From JAAYCI01 sp031548875 (GTDB taxonomy: Bacteria > Bacillota > Clostridia > Oscillospirales > Ruminococcaceae): a stretch of DNA of 15,848 bases. How positions within the stretch are numbered: the first letter of the stretch is position 1; each line of letters opens with the position of its first letter. The stretch spans positions 1 through 15,848 of the forward strand of contig JAVBQQ010000017.1 of the NCBI GenBank assembly GCA_031548875.1. Direction: 5' to 3'. Of the stretch, positions 5,261-12,128 are shown piece after piece. The translations under genes and the position numbers were made by a program. The notes beneath the pieces are model-generated. The model worked only from the letters and a program-made list of their open reading frames with translations, was not told the origin of the DNA and searched no databases.

Positions 5261-7381
5261 TTGGTTAAAAAGATCCTTATAGCGGTGGCCGGCGGTCTCG
5301 TCATGCTGCTCGTGCTCCTCTTCGCCCTCACCGTGCTCATATCCTACCGGGCCTTTTTTGGCACCGCCATCACCTGGGTTTTGTGCGCCTGCGTTGCGGC
5401 GCTGGTCGTTTTTGTCATCTATCTCGTCATCCGCTACATTGTGGAAACTGTGCGCAAACGCGGCAGCGACGAAGACGAACTGACCGAAGTTCATATTGAA
5501 AAAATGCTCACCAACGGCGAATCTCGCCGCAGTGAGCCAAACCCGGACCACAAGGCCGTTGCCGCGGCTGCCGCGGCCGCGCTTGCCGCGCCCGAATCCG
5601 TCGCCGCGGCAGACGGCACAACAGCAGATGCCGGCGCGGGCACTACGCTGCGCCCGGCGGACATCCTGCGCGCCGAAGCCGCGGCCCGCGAGGCTGCCGC
5701 ACAGAAGCCCGAGCCGAACACCGAGGGCGGCGCCGGCGAAGATCACACCGGAGAAACAAAAGAAGAAACCGGGCAGGAACCCCCGCCCACTGCCGAAACA
5801 CCCGCGACGGACACCGAAACGGCGGATGCCGAAACCACCCCACAGACGGTGCCCGAACCGCAGGCCGCTCCCCCGGCAGCCGACATACAGCGCACACCGG
5901 ACGACCACCGCCGGCGCATGGCGGAGGCCGAAGCCAGGGCGCGCCAGGCCGCTGCCGCCGCCCAAGGCGCCCGCGAGCGGGCCTCGCGCGAGGCACAGGC
6001 CGAAGAACAGCGGCGCGCCAGCGAACAAGTACAGGCCGCCCTGCGCCATTCGCAGCAGCTGGCCCAACAACCCCGCCCCACCGACGCGCACAAGCGCCCG
6101 GAGGTGGACAGCGTGCGCCGCCAGGCCGAGGCCGCGGCGGCAGCCCGTCGGCGCGCCGCCCAGATGGCCGCCCGCAGCCAGAGCTTCCCCGCCATCAAGA
6201 CGGGCGGCAGTAGTTCCGCCATTGGTGGACCCACGCCTCCGGTCGTCGCCCAAGCCACGGCTCAGCCGGCGCCGCAGGTTCCCGTCCACACCGGCGCGCC
6301 GGGCGGCAACAGTTCCACCCATGGTGGAACCATGCCCCCTGCCCCGGAACAACCCGCACGTGTGCGCTACGCGTCCGATCCCATTCCCTATGAATCTTCG
6401 GGCGACGATACCATCTGGGATCGTATGGAGGTGCGCCGTTCTGCCGCGCCCCTTCTCACAAACCGTTACGACAATGCCGGGCGCACCGGCGGGCCCCGCC
6501 CCGCCGACACGCACGCCGGCGGCTTTTCGGCGGGGCGCTACGCCACCACCGAGCTGAACCGCGAGGAGGTACTGCGGCAGGCGAACCTTGCCGCCCGCAG
6601 CCAGCCCGCCGCGCCCCGGCCCCAGGCAGCGCAGCCCCCCAGGCCGCAACAGAACCCGCCGCCCCGCCCGCGCACTGCGCAGCCCGCGCAAACTGCACAG
6701 GCTGCAAGCGGTTTCCGCCTGGAGTCCATCCAGGAGAACATGCGCGAGGTACTGGGCGGGAATGAGACGCCCACCACGGCTTCCGGCTGGAAGTATGCCC
6801 CGGCAAAGCCGCCCCGGGCATGGAACACGAACGGTTCGTCGCGCCGTATCCCCGGGGAGATGTCCTCCCCGGCCGGCGCAGCCGAAGCACCGGACACAAC
6901 CGCCCACGCCCCCCGCCAGGCCTATCCCCGCGCGGACTCCGACCACGTGAAGGAAGCGATGCAGCGTGCAAACGAGCGCGCCACCGCAGCGCGGGGCGCA
7001 GCAGTGGCGCATGATGCCGCCGCCCGGCCCGAGACGCCCCGATCTGAATACCACACAGGCGTGGCGCCTCTGCCCCGCCCCACAGCCGGGCAACCCCAGC
7101 CCCCGCTGGCCGCTTCGCCCCATCCGTCAACGCCCGCGCCGGACACCTTTGCCGGCACTGTGATTCCCCTGGCCGAGGGCGACGACGCCAAGCGCCCACG
7201 CGGCAGGCCACCCAAGCCCAAGACGGAAGAGGAGCTGAACGCGCCCAAGCGCCCGCGCGGCAGGCCGCCCAAGCCCAAGACGGAGGAAGAACTGAACGCA
7301 CCCAAGCGCCCGCGCGGCAGGCCGCGCAAAAATCCGCTGCCCGAAGAAGTATCCGACAACGAACAGTCATCCCAATCCTGA
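5261..7381 (+). CDS. Two-TM membrane protein with low-complexity cytoplasmic region and three C-terminal AT-hooks
   Basis: I recognise no named family. The 706-residue product starts with two membrane segments (about 5-27 and 37-61). Charges are KK before the first and RKR after the second, which by the positive-inside rule puts both ends in the cytoplasm. Then come an acidic/Ala-rich segment (about 65-205), an Arg/Glu/Ala-rich region likely to form coiled coil (about 210-300), and long Pro/Ala/Gln-rich disordered sequence. The C-terminus holds three KRPRGRP AT-hook cores (from 644, 663 and 682) separated by the acidic spacer KTEEELNAP. AT-hooks bind the minor groove of AT-rich DNA, so a membrane-to-DNA tether is a reasonable inference. 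The start is TTG, supported by GGGAG nine bases upstream; no ATG or GTG fits. No terminator separates it from upp (65-base gap). Confidence 0.85.
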   Translation: MVKKILIAVAGGLVMLLVLLFALTVLISYRAFFGTAITWVLCACVAALVVFVIYLVIRYIVETVRKRGSDEDELTEVHIEKMLTNGESRRSEPNPDHKAVAAAAAAALAAPESVAAADGTTADAGAGTTLRPADILRAEAAAREAAAQKPEPNTEGGAGEDHTGETKEETGQEPPPTAETPATDTETADAETTPQTVPEPQAAPPAADIQRTPDDHRRRMAEAEARARQAAAAAQGARERASREAQAEEQRRASEQVQAALRHSQQLAQQPRPTDAHKRPEVDSVRRQAEAAAAARRRAAQMAARSQSFPAIKTGGSSSAIGGPTPPVVAQATAQPAPQVPVHTGAPGGNSSTHGGTMPPAPEQPARVRYASDPIPYESSGDDTIWDRMEVRRSAAPLLTNRYDNAGRTGGPRPADTHAGGFSAGRYATTELNREEVLRQANLAARSQPAAPRPQAAQPPRPQQNPPPRPRTAQPAQTAQAASGFRLESIQENMREVLGGNETPTTASGWKYAPAKPPRAWNTNGSSRRIPGEMSSPAGAAEAPDTTAHAPRQAYPRADSDHVKEAMQRANERATAARGAAVAHDAAARPETPRSEYHTGVAPLPRPTAGQPQPPLAASPHPSTPAPDTFAGTVIPLAEGDDAKRPRGRPPKPKTEEELNAPKRPRGRPPKPKTEEELNAPKRPRGRPRKNPLPEEVSDNEQSSQS
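6213..6330 (+). repeat. Pair of related hairpin-forming segments within the AT-hook gene
   Basis: The segment at 6312-6330 is a perfect inverted repeat (GTTCCACC, loop CAT, GGTGGAAC). A related segment at 6213-6231 lies exactly 99 bases upstream and keeps most of the pairing with one G-T pair and one mismatch. They encode the similar peptides GGSSSAIGG and GGNSSTHGG. This is probably an old internal duplication. Confidence 0.55.
7190..7330 (+). repeat. 57-bp tandem repeat encoding AT-hooks
   Basis: Unit 1 (7190-7246) and unit 2 (7247-7303) are followed by a partial third (7304-7330). Units 1 and 2 differ at six positions, all third codon positions and all synonymous. The amino-acid sequence, KRPRGRPPKP plus an acidic spacer, is identical. 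Unit 3 reads KRPRGRPRK. Confidence 0.93.
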
Positions 7382-7460
7382 CCATCCATCCTTGAAGTGG
7401 CCGAAGGCGGCATTCACTTCCGGTCTTCGCCCCTTCCAAAGCAAGAAAGGTCGTGACCTG

Positions 7461-7976
7461 ATGGACAAAACGTTGCTGGCTTTACTGAATCAACAGGTGG
7501 AAAAAGAGTTTTACAGCGCCAACCTTTACCTGAGCATGGCCAACTGGGCCAGCCAGAGGGGATATCCCGGCGCCGCCCACTGGCTGTTCGTGCAATACCA
7601 GGAGGAAACCGCCCACGCCATCCACATGTGGGAGTATCTGCTGGAACGTGGCCAAGACGCCGTCATTCCCGCTATTCAGCAACCCGAGACGGACTGGCCG
7701 GATCTCGAACAGGTATTCAGCGCTGTGCTGGCGCACGAAAAACTGGTCACCGGGCTCATCAATGCCATTGCCACAGCTGCGCAGGATGCGCGGGACCATG
7801 CCGCCTACCAGTTCATCCAGTGGTACGTGGCAGAACAGGTGGAGGAAGAGGCCACCGCGAGCCAATGGCTGGACATGCTGCGCCTTGCAGGCGGCCAACC
7901 ATCGGCCCTCTTCGCATTGGACGGCCGGTTGCGCGGGCGGGATTTTTCGCCTCCGTTTGAGAGCCTCGGCCTTTGA
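7461..7976 (+). CDS. ftnA: Ferritin (non-haem, FtnA type)
   Basis: Ferritin forms a 24-subunit shell that oxidises and stores iron. The 171-residue product carries the ferroxidase ligands E16, E49, H52, E93, Q126 and E129, each one position before its E. coli FtnA equivalent, and Y23. The four-helix ferritin fold is complete. The ATG at 7461 was chosen because conserved sequence begins there; the open frame runs further upstream without support. The ribosome-binding site is weak (GAAAGG, about ten bases away). The 79-base gap after the AT-hook gene shows only a loose hairpin (GAAGTG 7394-7399 with CACTTC 7415-7420) and no clear promoter. A strong terminator follows. Confidence 0.95.
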   Translation: MDKTLLALLNQQVEKEFYSANLYLSMANWASQRGYPGAAHWLFVQYQEETAHAIHMWEYLLERGQDAVIPAIQQPETDWPDLEQVFSAVLAHEKLVTGLINAIATAAQDARDHAAYQFIQWYVAEQVEEEATASQWLDMLRLAGGQPSALFALDGRLRGRDFSPPFESLGL

Positions 7977-7992
7977 TCGAATCATACGCTGC

Positions 7993-8024
7993 AAAAAAAA
8001 GAACCCCCGCGGGGGTTCTTTTTT
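7993..8024. terminator. Bidirectional intrinsic terminator between ferritin and RNA methyltransferase
   Basis: A perfect palindrome (8001-8018, GAACCCCC with GGGGGTTC) is flanked by a run of A on the left and T on the right. It therefore gives a GC stem plus U-tract on both strands. It sits between the convergent genes ending at 7976 and 8038. Confidence 0.95.
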
Positions 8025-8037
8025 GCATTCTGTCCGC

Positions 8038-9147
8038 TTAATAGTACATATAGATCTGGCAGGGGATCATCCCATTGTACACCTTGCGCCGCTTCTTGGC
8101 CTTTTTGCCGTAGTGCGTCTCAAACGCCTCGTCTGCCGTAATGATGTACGCCCCGGCCACCGGATGTGCCGCCAGGGCCTTGCCCAGCGCGGTGGCCAGC
8201 CTGCCCGCCTGCTGCTTGTCGGCCAGGCGCTCGCCGTACGGGGGGTTTGCCAGCACCGTAGCGTTCTGGGGCGGCGCAAAACGGGCAACGTCCGCCACCT
8301 CGAACCGGCAGCGTCCGCCCACGCCCGCTTTTTGGGCGTTGTGCGCCGCCAACGCCACAGCCTCGGGGTCCACGTCCAAGCCGACGCCCTCAAAAGCGGC
8401 GTCCTCGCGCATCTCCGCCCGGGCGCGGTCGCGCTCCTCGTCGAACAGCCCGCCCGGCAGGAATGTATATTGCTCGGCCGCAAAACGCCGGTTCAGCCCC
8501 GGCGCGATGTTCATCGCCTTCAGCGCCGCTTCTATAACCAGTGTGCCGCTGCCGCAAAAAGGGTCCTGCACAAGGCTCTCCCGCCGCACGCGGCCAAAGT
8601 CCGCCATAGCAGCAGCCAGCGTCTCTTTCAACGGCGCAATGCCCGCCGTGCGGCGGTAACCCCTTTTGTGCAGGCCGTCGCCCGAGGTGTCCAGAAACAC
8701 CTCCGCCTGGTCCTTGCGCAGCGAGAAGCGGATGCGGTGCTCGCCCCCGCGCTCGGGCAGGAACTGTACCCTGTGCCCCTTGCGCAGCCGCTCCACCACC
8801 GCCCTTTTCACGATGCTCTGGCAGGCCGGCACGCTGGACAGCGTGCTGGACAGGCTGGAACCCTTCACCGGAAACTTCGCATCTTTGGGGATATAGTCTT
8901 CCCACGGGATGGCCGACACCCCGTCGAACAGTTCGTCGAAGGTGGACGCCGGGAAGGCCGCCAGCCGGATCATCACCCGCTCGGCGCAGCGGCTCCACAG
9001 GTTGGCTGCGGCCAGCACCCGTTCGTCGCCCGTAAAGGTGATGCGCCCGTCGGTCGCGCGCACGTCCTCGGCCCCGGCGCGTTTGAAATCGAACGCCGCG
9101 GCCGATTCCAGGCCAAAGTAACAAGGGGCCACAAATTCAAATGTCAT
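8038..9147 (-). CDS. THUMP-domain class I RNA (guanine-N2) methyltransferase, YpsC/RlmL type
   Basis: This is an S-adenosylmethionine-dependent methyltransferase that modifies guanine N2 in structured RNA, by family probably 23S rRNA. The 369-residue product has an N-terminal ferredoxin-like and THUMP region (about 1-155), the SAM-binding motif DPFCGSGT (195-202), the acidic GLDVDPEAV (256-264), and the catalytic NPPYGERL (301-308). The length fits the single-domain YpsC/RlmL-N proteins of Gram-positives, without the second RlmK domain of E. coli RlmL. The ATG at 9147 overlaps the stop of the upstream PAP2 gene (ATGA) and has GGGAGAA in front. The exact target base is not shown by sequence. 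Confidence 0.92.
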   Translation of the reverse strand: MTFEFVAPCYFGLESAAAFDFKRAGAEDVRATDGRITFTGDERVLAAANLWSRCAERVMIRLAAFPASTFDELFDGVSAIPWEDYIPKDAKFPVKGSSLSSTLSSVPACQSIVKRAVVERLRKGHRVQFLPERGGEHRIRFSLRKDQAEVFLDTSGDGLHKRGYRRTAGIAPLKETLAAAMADFGRVRRESLVQDPFCGSGTLVIEAALKAMNIAPGLNRRFAAEQYTFLPGGLFDEERDRARAEMREDAAFEGVGLDVDPEAVALAAHNAQKAGVGGRCRFEVADVARFAPPQNATVLANPPYGERLADKQQAGRLATALGKALAAHPVAGAYIITADEAFETHYGKKAKKRRKVYNGMIPCQIYMYY

Positions 9148-10154
9148 GTCGCATTTCTCCCAAACAGGCGGAAGGTCCCGGCGCGCGCCGCGGCCAGCCC
9201 CCTCTTGTACAGTTTCGTGCGCCGCAGCCCAAAGAACAGCAGCGCCATGATGCCTGCCGCGGCCAGCGTATCGGACAAAAAGTGGCGCCCCATCAGCATG
9301 CGGGCCACTGCCATCAGCGCGATGAAGACCCAGCATATGGCATAACACAGCTTGCGGCGTTTGCCGAACGCAGGGAACAGATCGCACAGTACGATGAGCA
9401 CAAGCAGGCAGGCAGCGTTGGCCACATGGGCCGAGGGAAACGAGCTGCCGCCGTTGCCCAGCGGATGGAACCAGGGCGTAAAATCGGCAAAAGAGCCCGC
9501 TTGCAGCATATCGTCGAAGCGCGTGCGTTGCCAGATCAATTTGAAGATGTTGATGGCCACCTGGTCGGCAACCAGGTAGGCGCTGCCCGCCAGCGCAAAA
9601 AAGGCCAGCTTGTGGCGCGTCTCGCCGCTGCGGCGGGCCACCCACCACAGCAGAAGCAGCGCCACTATGACACCCACAACCAGCAGCGTCAGGTTGCGCC
9701 AGTCCGTAAAACCATCCACCAGGCCGCGCTTTTCAAGGTAATGCATGCTCATATAGAACACGATGCCCACGCCCACCGCGGTCAGGATGCCGCCCAGCGC
9801 GCGTATCCACCCTGCGGCGCCGCGTGCCAGTGCCGCCAGAGCCACCAACAGGAGGGCGGGGGCGTATGCCGGGTACCAGGCAAAGCTCTCGAAAAAGATG
9901 GCAAACGCGCCTTGCGGGTCGTAAAAGGCACGGTCGATATCCAGGTCCCACAGGGTGGCGGCCACAAACCCAGCCACAAACACAATGATGGCCGGCACAA
10001 GCCAGGCCATCACCGGCGCTACAGTCCGCTCCGCCTGCATCAAGCTACCTTGGGGCGGCCCTACCTGTACAGGCCTTGCTGCGCCATTCGACCCGGACCC
10101 ACACGCCTTTTGCACATCGCCGCCCGCTTTCCATACCCTTTTGCCATTGTTCAT
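9144..10154 (-). CDS. PAP2-superfamily membrane phosphatase
   Basis: This family removes phosphate from lipid phosphates such as undecaprenyl pyrophosphate or phosphatidate at the membrane. The 336-residue product has several membrane segments and the three family motifs. C1 reads K205-x6-R212 but is followed by F instead of the usual P. C2 is FPSAH (239-243). C3 is R285-x5-H291-x3-D295. The ATG at 10154 overlaps the stop of the upstream gene (ATGA), but an alternative in-frame ATG 38 codons later has AAGG in front. The first 38 residues are polar and may not be translated. Undecaprenyl-pyrophosphate recycling is plausible but not proved. Confidence 0.88.
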   Translation of the reverse strand: MNNGKRVWKAGGDVQKACGSGSNGAARPVQVGPPQGSLMQAERTVAPVMAWLVPAIIVFVAGFVAATLWDLDIDRAFYDPQGAFAIFFESFAWYPAYAPALLLVALAALARGAAGWIRALGGILTAVGVGIVFYMSMHYLEKRGLVDGFTDWRNLTLLVVGVIVALLLLWWVARRSGETRHKLAFFALAGSAYLVADQVAINIFKLIWQRTRFDDMLQAGSFADFTPWFHPLGNGGSSFPSAHVANAACLLVLIVLCDLFPAFGKRRKLCYAICWVFIALMAVARMLMGRHFLSDTLAAAGIMALLFFGLRRTKLYKRGLAAARAGTFRLFGRNAT

Positions 10155-10630
10155 TCCAACACCTGTATCCTAAAGTAGTAGGCAATTGCCCCGCGCACGC
10201 CCCATTCACCCGCCACGCGGTAGGTATACACGCCCGGTTCGGTGGGGGTACGCAGTTCGCCGGACAGTTCAGAAAAGACATCGCTATCACCCTTTGCCCG
10301 GCTCACAGTCAGGTCCTTGGGCGCAAACGAAAAGCTCACATCCAGCGGCGCGTCGGGCAGCACCGGCGCCGGTTCGATCTTTTTCCAGGCTTCGCGGTCT
10401 TCCACGGCCCAATCCTTCACCAATGTGAGGTACCGCCAGGAATAGGCGTCCATCATCGAGTGTTCGGCGGGCAGCTCGGTGCCATTGTACTCGATGCGCA
10501 CAGCCGGCAGGGTGGCCTCGGGGTGGCGGTAGGCCAGCAGGTCGCGCACTGAGTATGACACCCCGGCGGCCAGCACCACAAGCAGCGCGCCAATCAAAAC
10601 CTTGCGTATGATCTGTTTGTGCAGCTTCAT
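10151..10630 (-). CDS. Membrane-anchored extracytoplasmic protein of unknown function
   Basis: I do not recognise the family. The 159-residue product has a basic N-terminus, one hydrophobic segment (about 9-27) that acts as signal or anchor, and a polar domain. No lipobox Cys is present. The C-terminal part (about 95-159) alternates polar and hydrophobic residues and ends with EPGVYTYRVAGEWG... then aromatic-rich strands, suggesting an immunoglobulin-like beta sandwich. The ATG at 10630 follows GGGAGGGGAGG and is the clear start. It is the first gene of a three-gene unit with PAP2 phosphatase and RNA methyltransferase, coupled by four-base overlaps. Confidence 0.82.
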   Translation of the reverse strand: MKLHKQIIRKVLIGALLVVLAAGVSYSVRDLLAYRHPEATLPAVRIEYNGTELPAEHSMMDAYSWRYLTLVKDWAVEDREAWKKIEPAPVLPDAPLDVSFSFAPKDLTVSRAKGDSDVFSELSGELRTPTEPGVYTYRVAGEWGVRGAIAYYFRIQVLE

Positions 10631-10699
10631 GGCCTCCCCTCCCTTCTCGTCTTCATGCTGCGGGTGGCGACCACAAGGGCGCCCCGGCACAGCTTATTT

Positions 10700-10728
10700 A
10701 TTATACAGTATCCGCCCCTAAAAGAAAA
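10700..10728 (-). promoter_or_regulatory. Probable promoter of the three-gene minus-strand unit
   Basis: On the minus strand a perfect TATAAT lies at 10700-10705. The best -35 at 17 bases is only TTTTCT (10723-10728). The -10 box and the position 70 bases before the first start codon support it; the -35 is weak, so an activator may help. Confidence 0.5.
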
Positions 10729-10764
10729 GTTACAAATGCGGGCGTTGGGCCCTCCCAAAAAATC

Positions 10765-10793
10765 TTGACGCCCCGCCCCTCTTGTGGTACTAT
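10765..10793 (+). promoter_or_regulatory. Predicted strong promoter of rpmG-secE-nusG
   Basis: TTGACG (10765-10770) and TACTAT (10788-10793) are separated by 17 bases, with TG one base before the -10 box. TATAAT at 10791-10796 overlaps it and could serve with a longer spacer. Transcription would start near 10800, leaving a leader of about 155 bases. Confidence 0.75.
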
Positions 10794-10798
10794 AATAT

Positions 10799-10901
10799 CA
10801 CCTCACCGCAGGTGCTTTTTTTTGTGCGCATTTTTTCGCAAGTCTCGCGCGCGATGCCTGCGCGGCCGAGGGAGGTAAGCGCATGCGGCTTGTGCCGCAT
10901 G
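10799..10901 (+). other. Structured leader upstream of rpmG
   Basis: The 325-base gap between the divergent genes (10631-10955) holds both promoters and this leader. A small stem (CACCT 10799-10803 with AGGTG 10810-10814) is followed directly by eight T (10816-10823), and another six-T run occurs at 10831-10836. A perfect eight-base hairpin follows (CATGCGGC 10882-10889, loop TTGT, GCCGCATG 10894-10901). A GGGAGG before an ATG at 10883 lies next to the hairpin. I do not recognise a known leader class. Confidence 0.5.
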
Positions 10902-10955
10902 TTCGTCAAAACCGGGAGGCGAACCCCGCTTCCACAGAAAGGAAAGGATCCCGCC

Positions 10956-11105
10956 ATGAGAGTGAAGATCACCATGGCTTGCACCGAGTGCAAGCAGCGC
11001 AACTACGACACCATGAAGAACAAGAAGAACACGCCCGACCGGCTGGAACTGAAGAAGTACTGCCGCTTCTGCAAAAAAGAGACTGTCCACCGCGAAACGA
11101 AGTAG
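10956..11105 (+). CDS. rpmG: Ribosomal protein bL33 (zinc-binding form)
   Basis: This small 50S subunit protein is 49 residues long. Two CxxC pairs (C9, C12 and C36, C39) mark the zinc-binding C+ form. The basic central region and the length are typical. The ATG at 10956 follows AAGGAAAGGA with good spacing. Its place directly before secE and nusG is the classical Firmicutes order. tRNA-Trp, sometimes found between rpmG and secE, is absent. Confidence 0.96.
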   Translation: MRVKITMACTECKQRNYDTMKNKKNTPDRLELKKYCRFCKKETVHRETK

Positions 11106-11119
11106 GAGGAGGGATCGCC

Positions 11120-11359
11120 ATGGCTGAGAAAGCCGCTGCCAAAAAGCAAAACCGCTTTCTGCGCACCCTGAAAGCGATCGGCCGCTTCTTCCGCGACGCG
11201 CGCGGCGAGATGAAAAAGATCGTTTGGCCCACCCGCAAGACGGTGCTGAACAACTTCATCGTCGTGGTGGTGTTCGTCATCATTGCCGCCGTGCTCATCT
11301 TCCTGCTCGACCTGCTGTTTGGCTGGGGGCTGGGGCTCATCGTAAACATCGGCGCCTAG
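11120..11359 (+). CDS. secE: SecE, preprotein translocase subunit
   Basis: SecE is the small essential subunit that clamps SecY in the SecYEG membrane channel. The 79-residue product is the single-span Gram-positive form. It has a basic amphipathic helix (about 1-30), the conserved EMKKIVWPTRKTVLNN segment (30-45), and one membrane segment (about 46-75). AGGAGGAGGG precedes the ATG. The frame is open upstream through rpmG in another frame, but that extension is a shadow. It starts 14 bases after the rpmG stop. Confidence 0.95.
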   Translation: MAEKAAAKKQNRFLRTLKAIGRFFRDARGEMKKIVWPTRKTVLNNFIVVVVFVIIAAVLIFLLDLLFGWGLGLIVNIGA

Positions 11360-11399
11360 ATTAGGGCCGGTATCCCACCCACCAGCAAGGAGAGAATGC

Positions 11400-11915
11400 A
11401 TGGAACAAGCACTTTGGTATGTTGTGCATACCTATTCCGGCTATGAGAACAAGGTGGCCCAAAACCTCACCACTATCGTGGAAAACCGCCGCCTGCAAGA
11501 GTTTATCCAAGAGGTGAAGGTGCCCACCGAGATGGTTGTGGACATCAAGGACGGCAAGGAGCGTGAGGTGGAGCGCAAGCTCTTCCCCGGTTATGTGCTG
11601 GTGAAGATGGTGATGACCGACGACAGCTGGTACATCGTGCGCAACACGCGCGGCGTCACCGGGTTCGTGGGCCCCTCTTCCAAGCCCGTGCCCCTCACCG
11701 ACGCCGAGGTGGAAGCCCTGGGCGTGGACGAACGCAAGGCCACCGTGGACTATGCCGTGGGCGACAGCGTGGAGGTTCTCACCGGCCCGTTGGAAGGGTT
11801 CGTGGGCCTTGTGGAGAGCATCGACCGCAACGCCGGCAAGGTGAACGTGAAGGTTTCCATGTTCGGCCGCGAAACCCCCGCCGAGCTGGAGCTCGCACAG
11901 GTGAAGCCCGTATAA
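11400..11915 (+). CDS. nusG: Transcription elongation and termination factor NusG
   Basis: NusG binds RNA polymerase and affects pausing, Rho termination and coupling to ribosomes. The 171-residue protein has the NGN domain (about 4-105), starting WYVVHTYSGYENKVAQNL and including KLFPGYVLVKM (60-70). The C-terminal KOW domain follows (about 117-171), with VGDSVEVLTGPLEGFVG (120-136). AAGGAGAG lies before the ATG. Both domains are complete. The 213-base gap to rplK contains a branched leader. Confidence 0.97.
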   Translation: MEQALWYVVHTYSGYENKVAQNLTTIVENRRLQEFIQEVKVPTEMVVDIKDGKEREVERKLFPGYVLVKMVMTDDSWYIVRNTRGVTGFVGPSSKPVPLTDAEVEALGVDERKATVDYAVGDSVEVLTGPLEGFVGLVESIDRNAGKVNVKVSMFGRETPAELELAQVKPV

Positions 11916-11988
11916 GCGGGCGTTGCACATCGTTTTTTCGTAGGAACCCGCCATCCGGCGGCTTTTGAGGGCGGCCCATGGGGCGCCC

Positions 11989-12105
11989 GTGGGAGGAGGG
12001 ACGTTCATCGGACGGGTGCCCGATGAAGTCCTGCCATCAGGCATAGCCTGATGACGTCGATTTTATCGAAGCAGACGCTCGGTGAAGCCCCTCCGAACGA
12101 ACCAC
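11989..12105 (+). promoter_or_regulatory. Branched rplK leader, probable L1-binding regulatory RNA
   Basis: The 5' strand GTGG (11989-11992) and GGAGG (11995-11999) can pair with CCTCC (12090-12094) and CCAC (12102-12105), leaving an asymmetric internal loop like known L1 autoregulatory sites before rplK. Enclosed are three perfect hairpins: TTCATCGG/CCGATGAA (12004-12027), CATCAGGC/GCCTGATG (12035-12053) and TCGAT/ATCGA (12057-12069). The rplK ribosome-binding site (AGGAGG, 12113-12118) follows shortly after. L1 repression of the rplK-rplA unit is known in other bacteria; here it is inferred. Confidence 0.65.
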
Positions 12106-12128
12106 AATTTTAGGAGGTAACATTCGCA

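Noticed and set aside
5225..7123. 632-codon open frame on the minus strand opposite the AT-hook gene
   Set aside because: It is Gly/Arg-rich with no domain motif and no ribosome-binding site. GC-rich third positions of the plus-strand gene keep it free of stops.
7394..7420. Hairpin between the AT-hook gene and ferritin as a terminator
   Set aside because: The stem is only six pairs with a 15-base loop and no T-run follows.
7648..9345. 565-codon plus-strand open frame across the ferritin end, terminator and methyltransferase
   Set aside because: It runs through a strong terminator and opposite a gene with clear SAM-binding and catalytic motifs. Its own sequence shows no family features.
9141..10178. 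345-codon plus-strand open frame opposite the PAP2 gene
   Set aside because: The minus strand has all three PAP2 motifs; the plus-strand product is His/Gln/Arg-rich noise.
10883..11119. Upstream in-frame extension of secE overlapping rpmG
   Set aside because: It begins after a good GGGAGG, but the peptide is low-complexity and out of frame with a well-conserved L33. secE has its own strong ribosome-binding site at 11103-11113. A short regulatory peptide cannot be excluded.
11919..11936. Terminator after nusG based on the six-T run at 11933-11938
   Set aside because: The nearest stem (GCCCG with CGGGC at the nusG end) is too far from the T-run and only five pairs; read-through to rplK is more likely.
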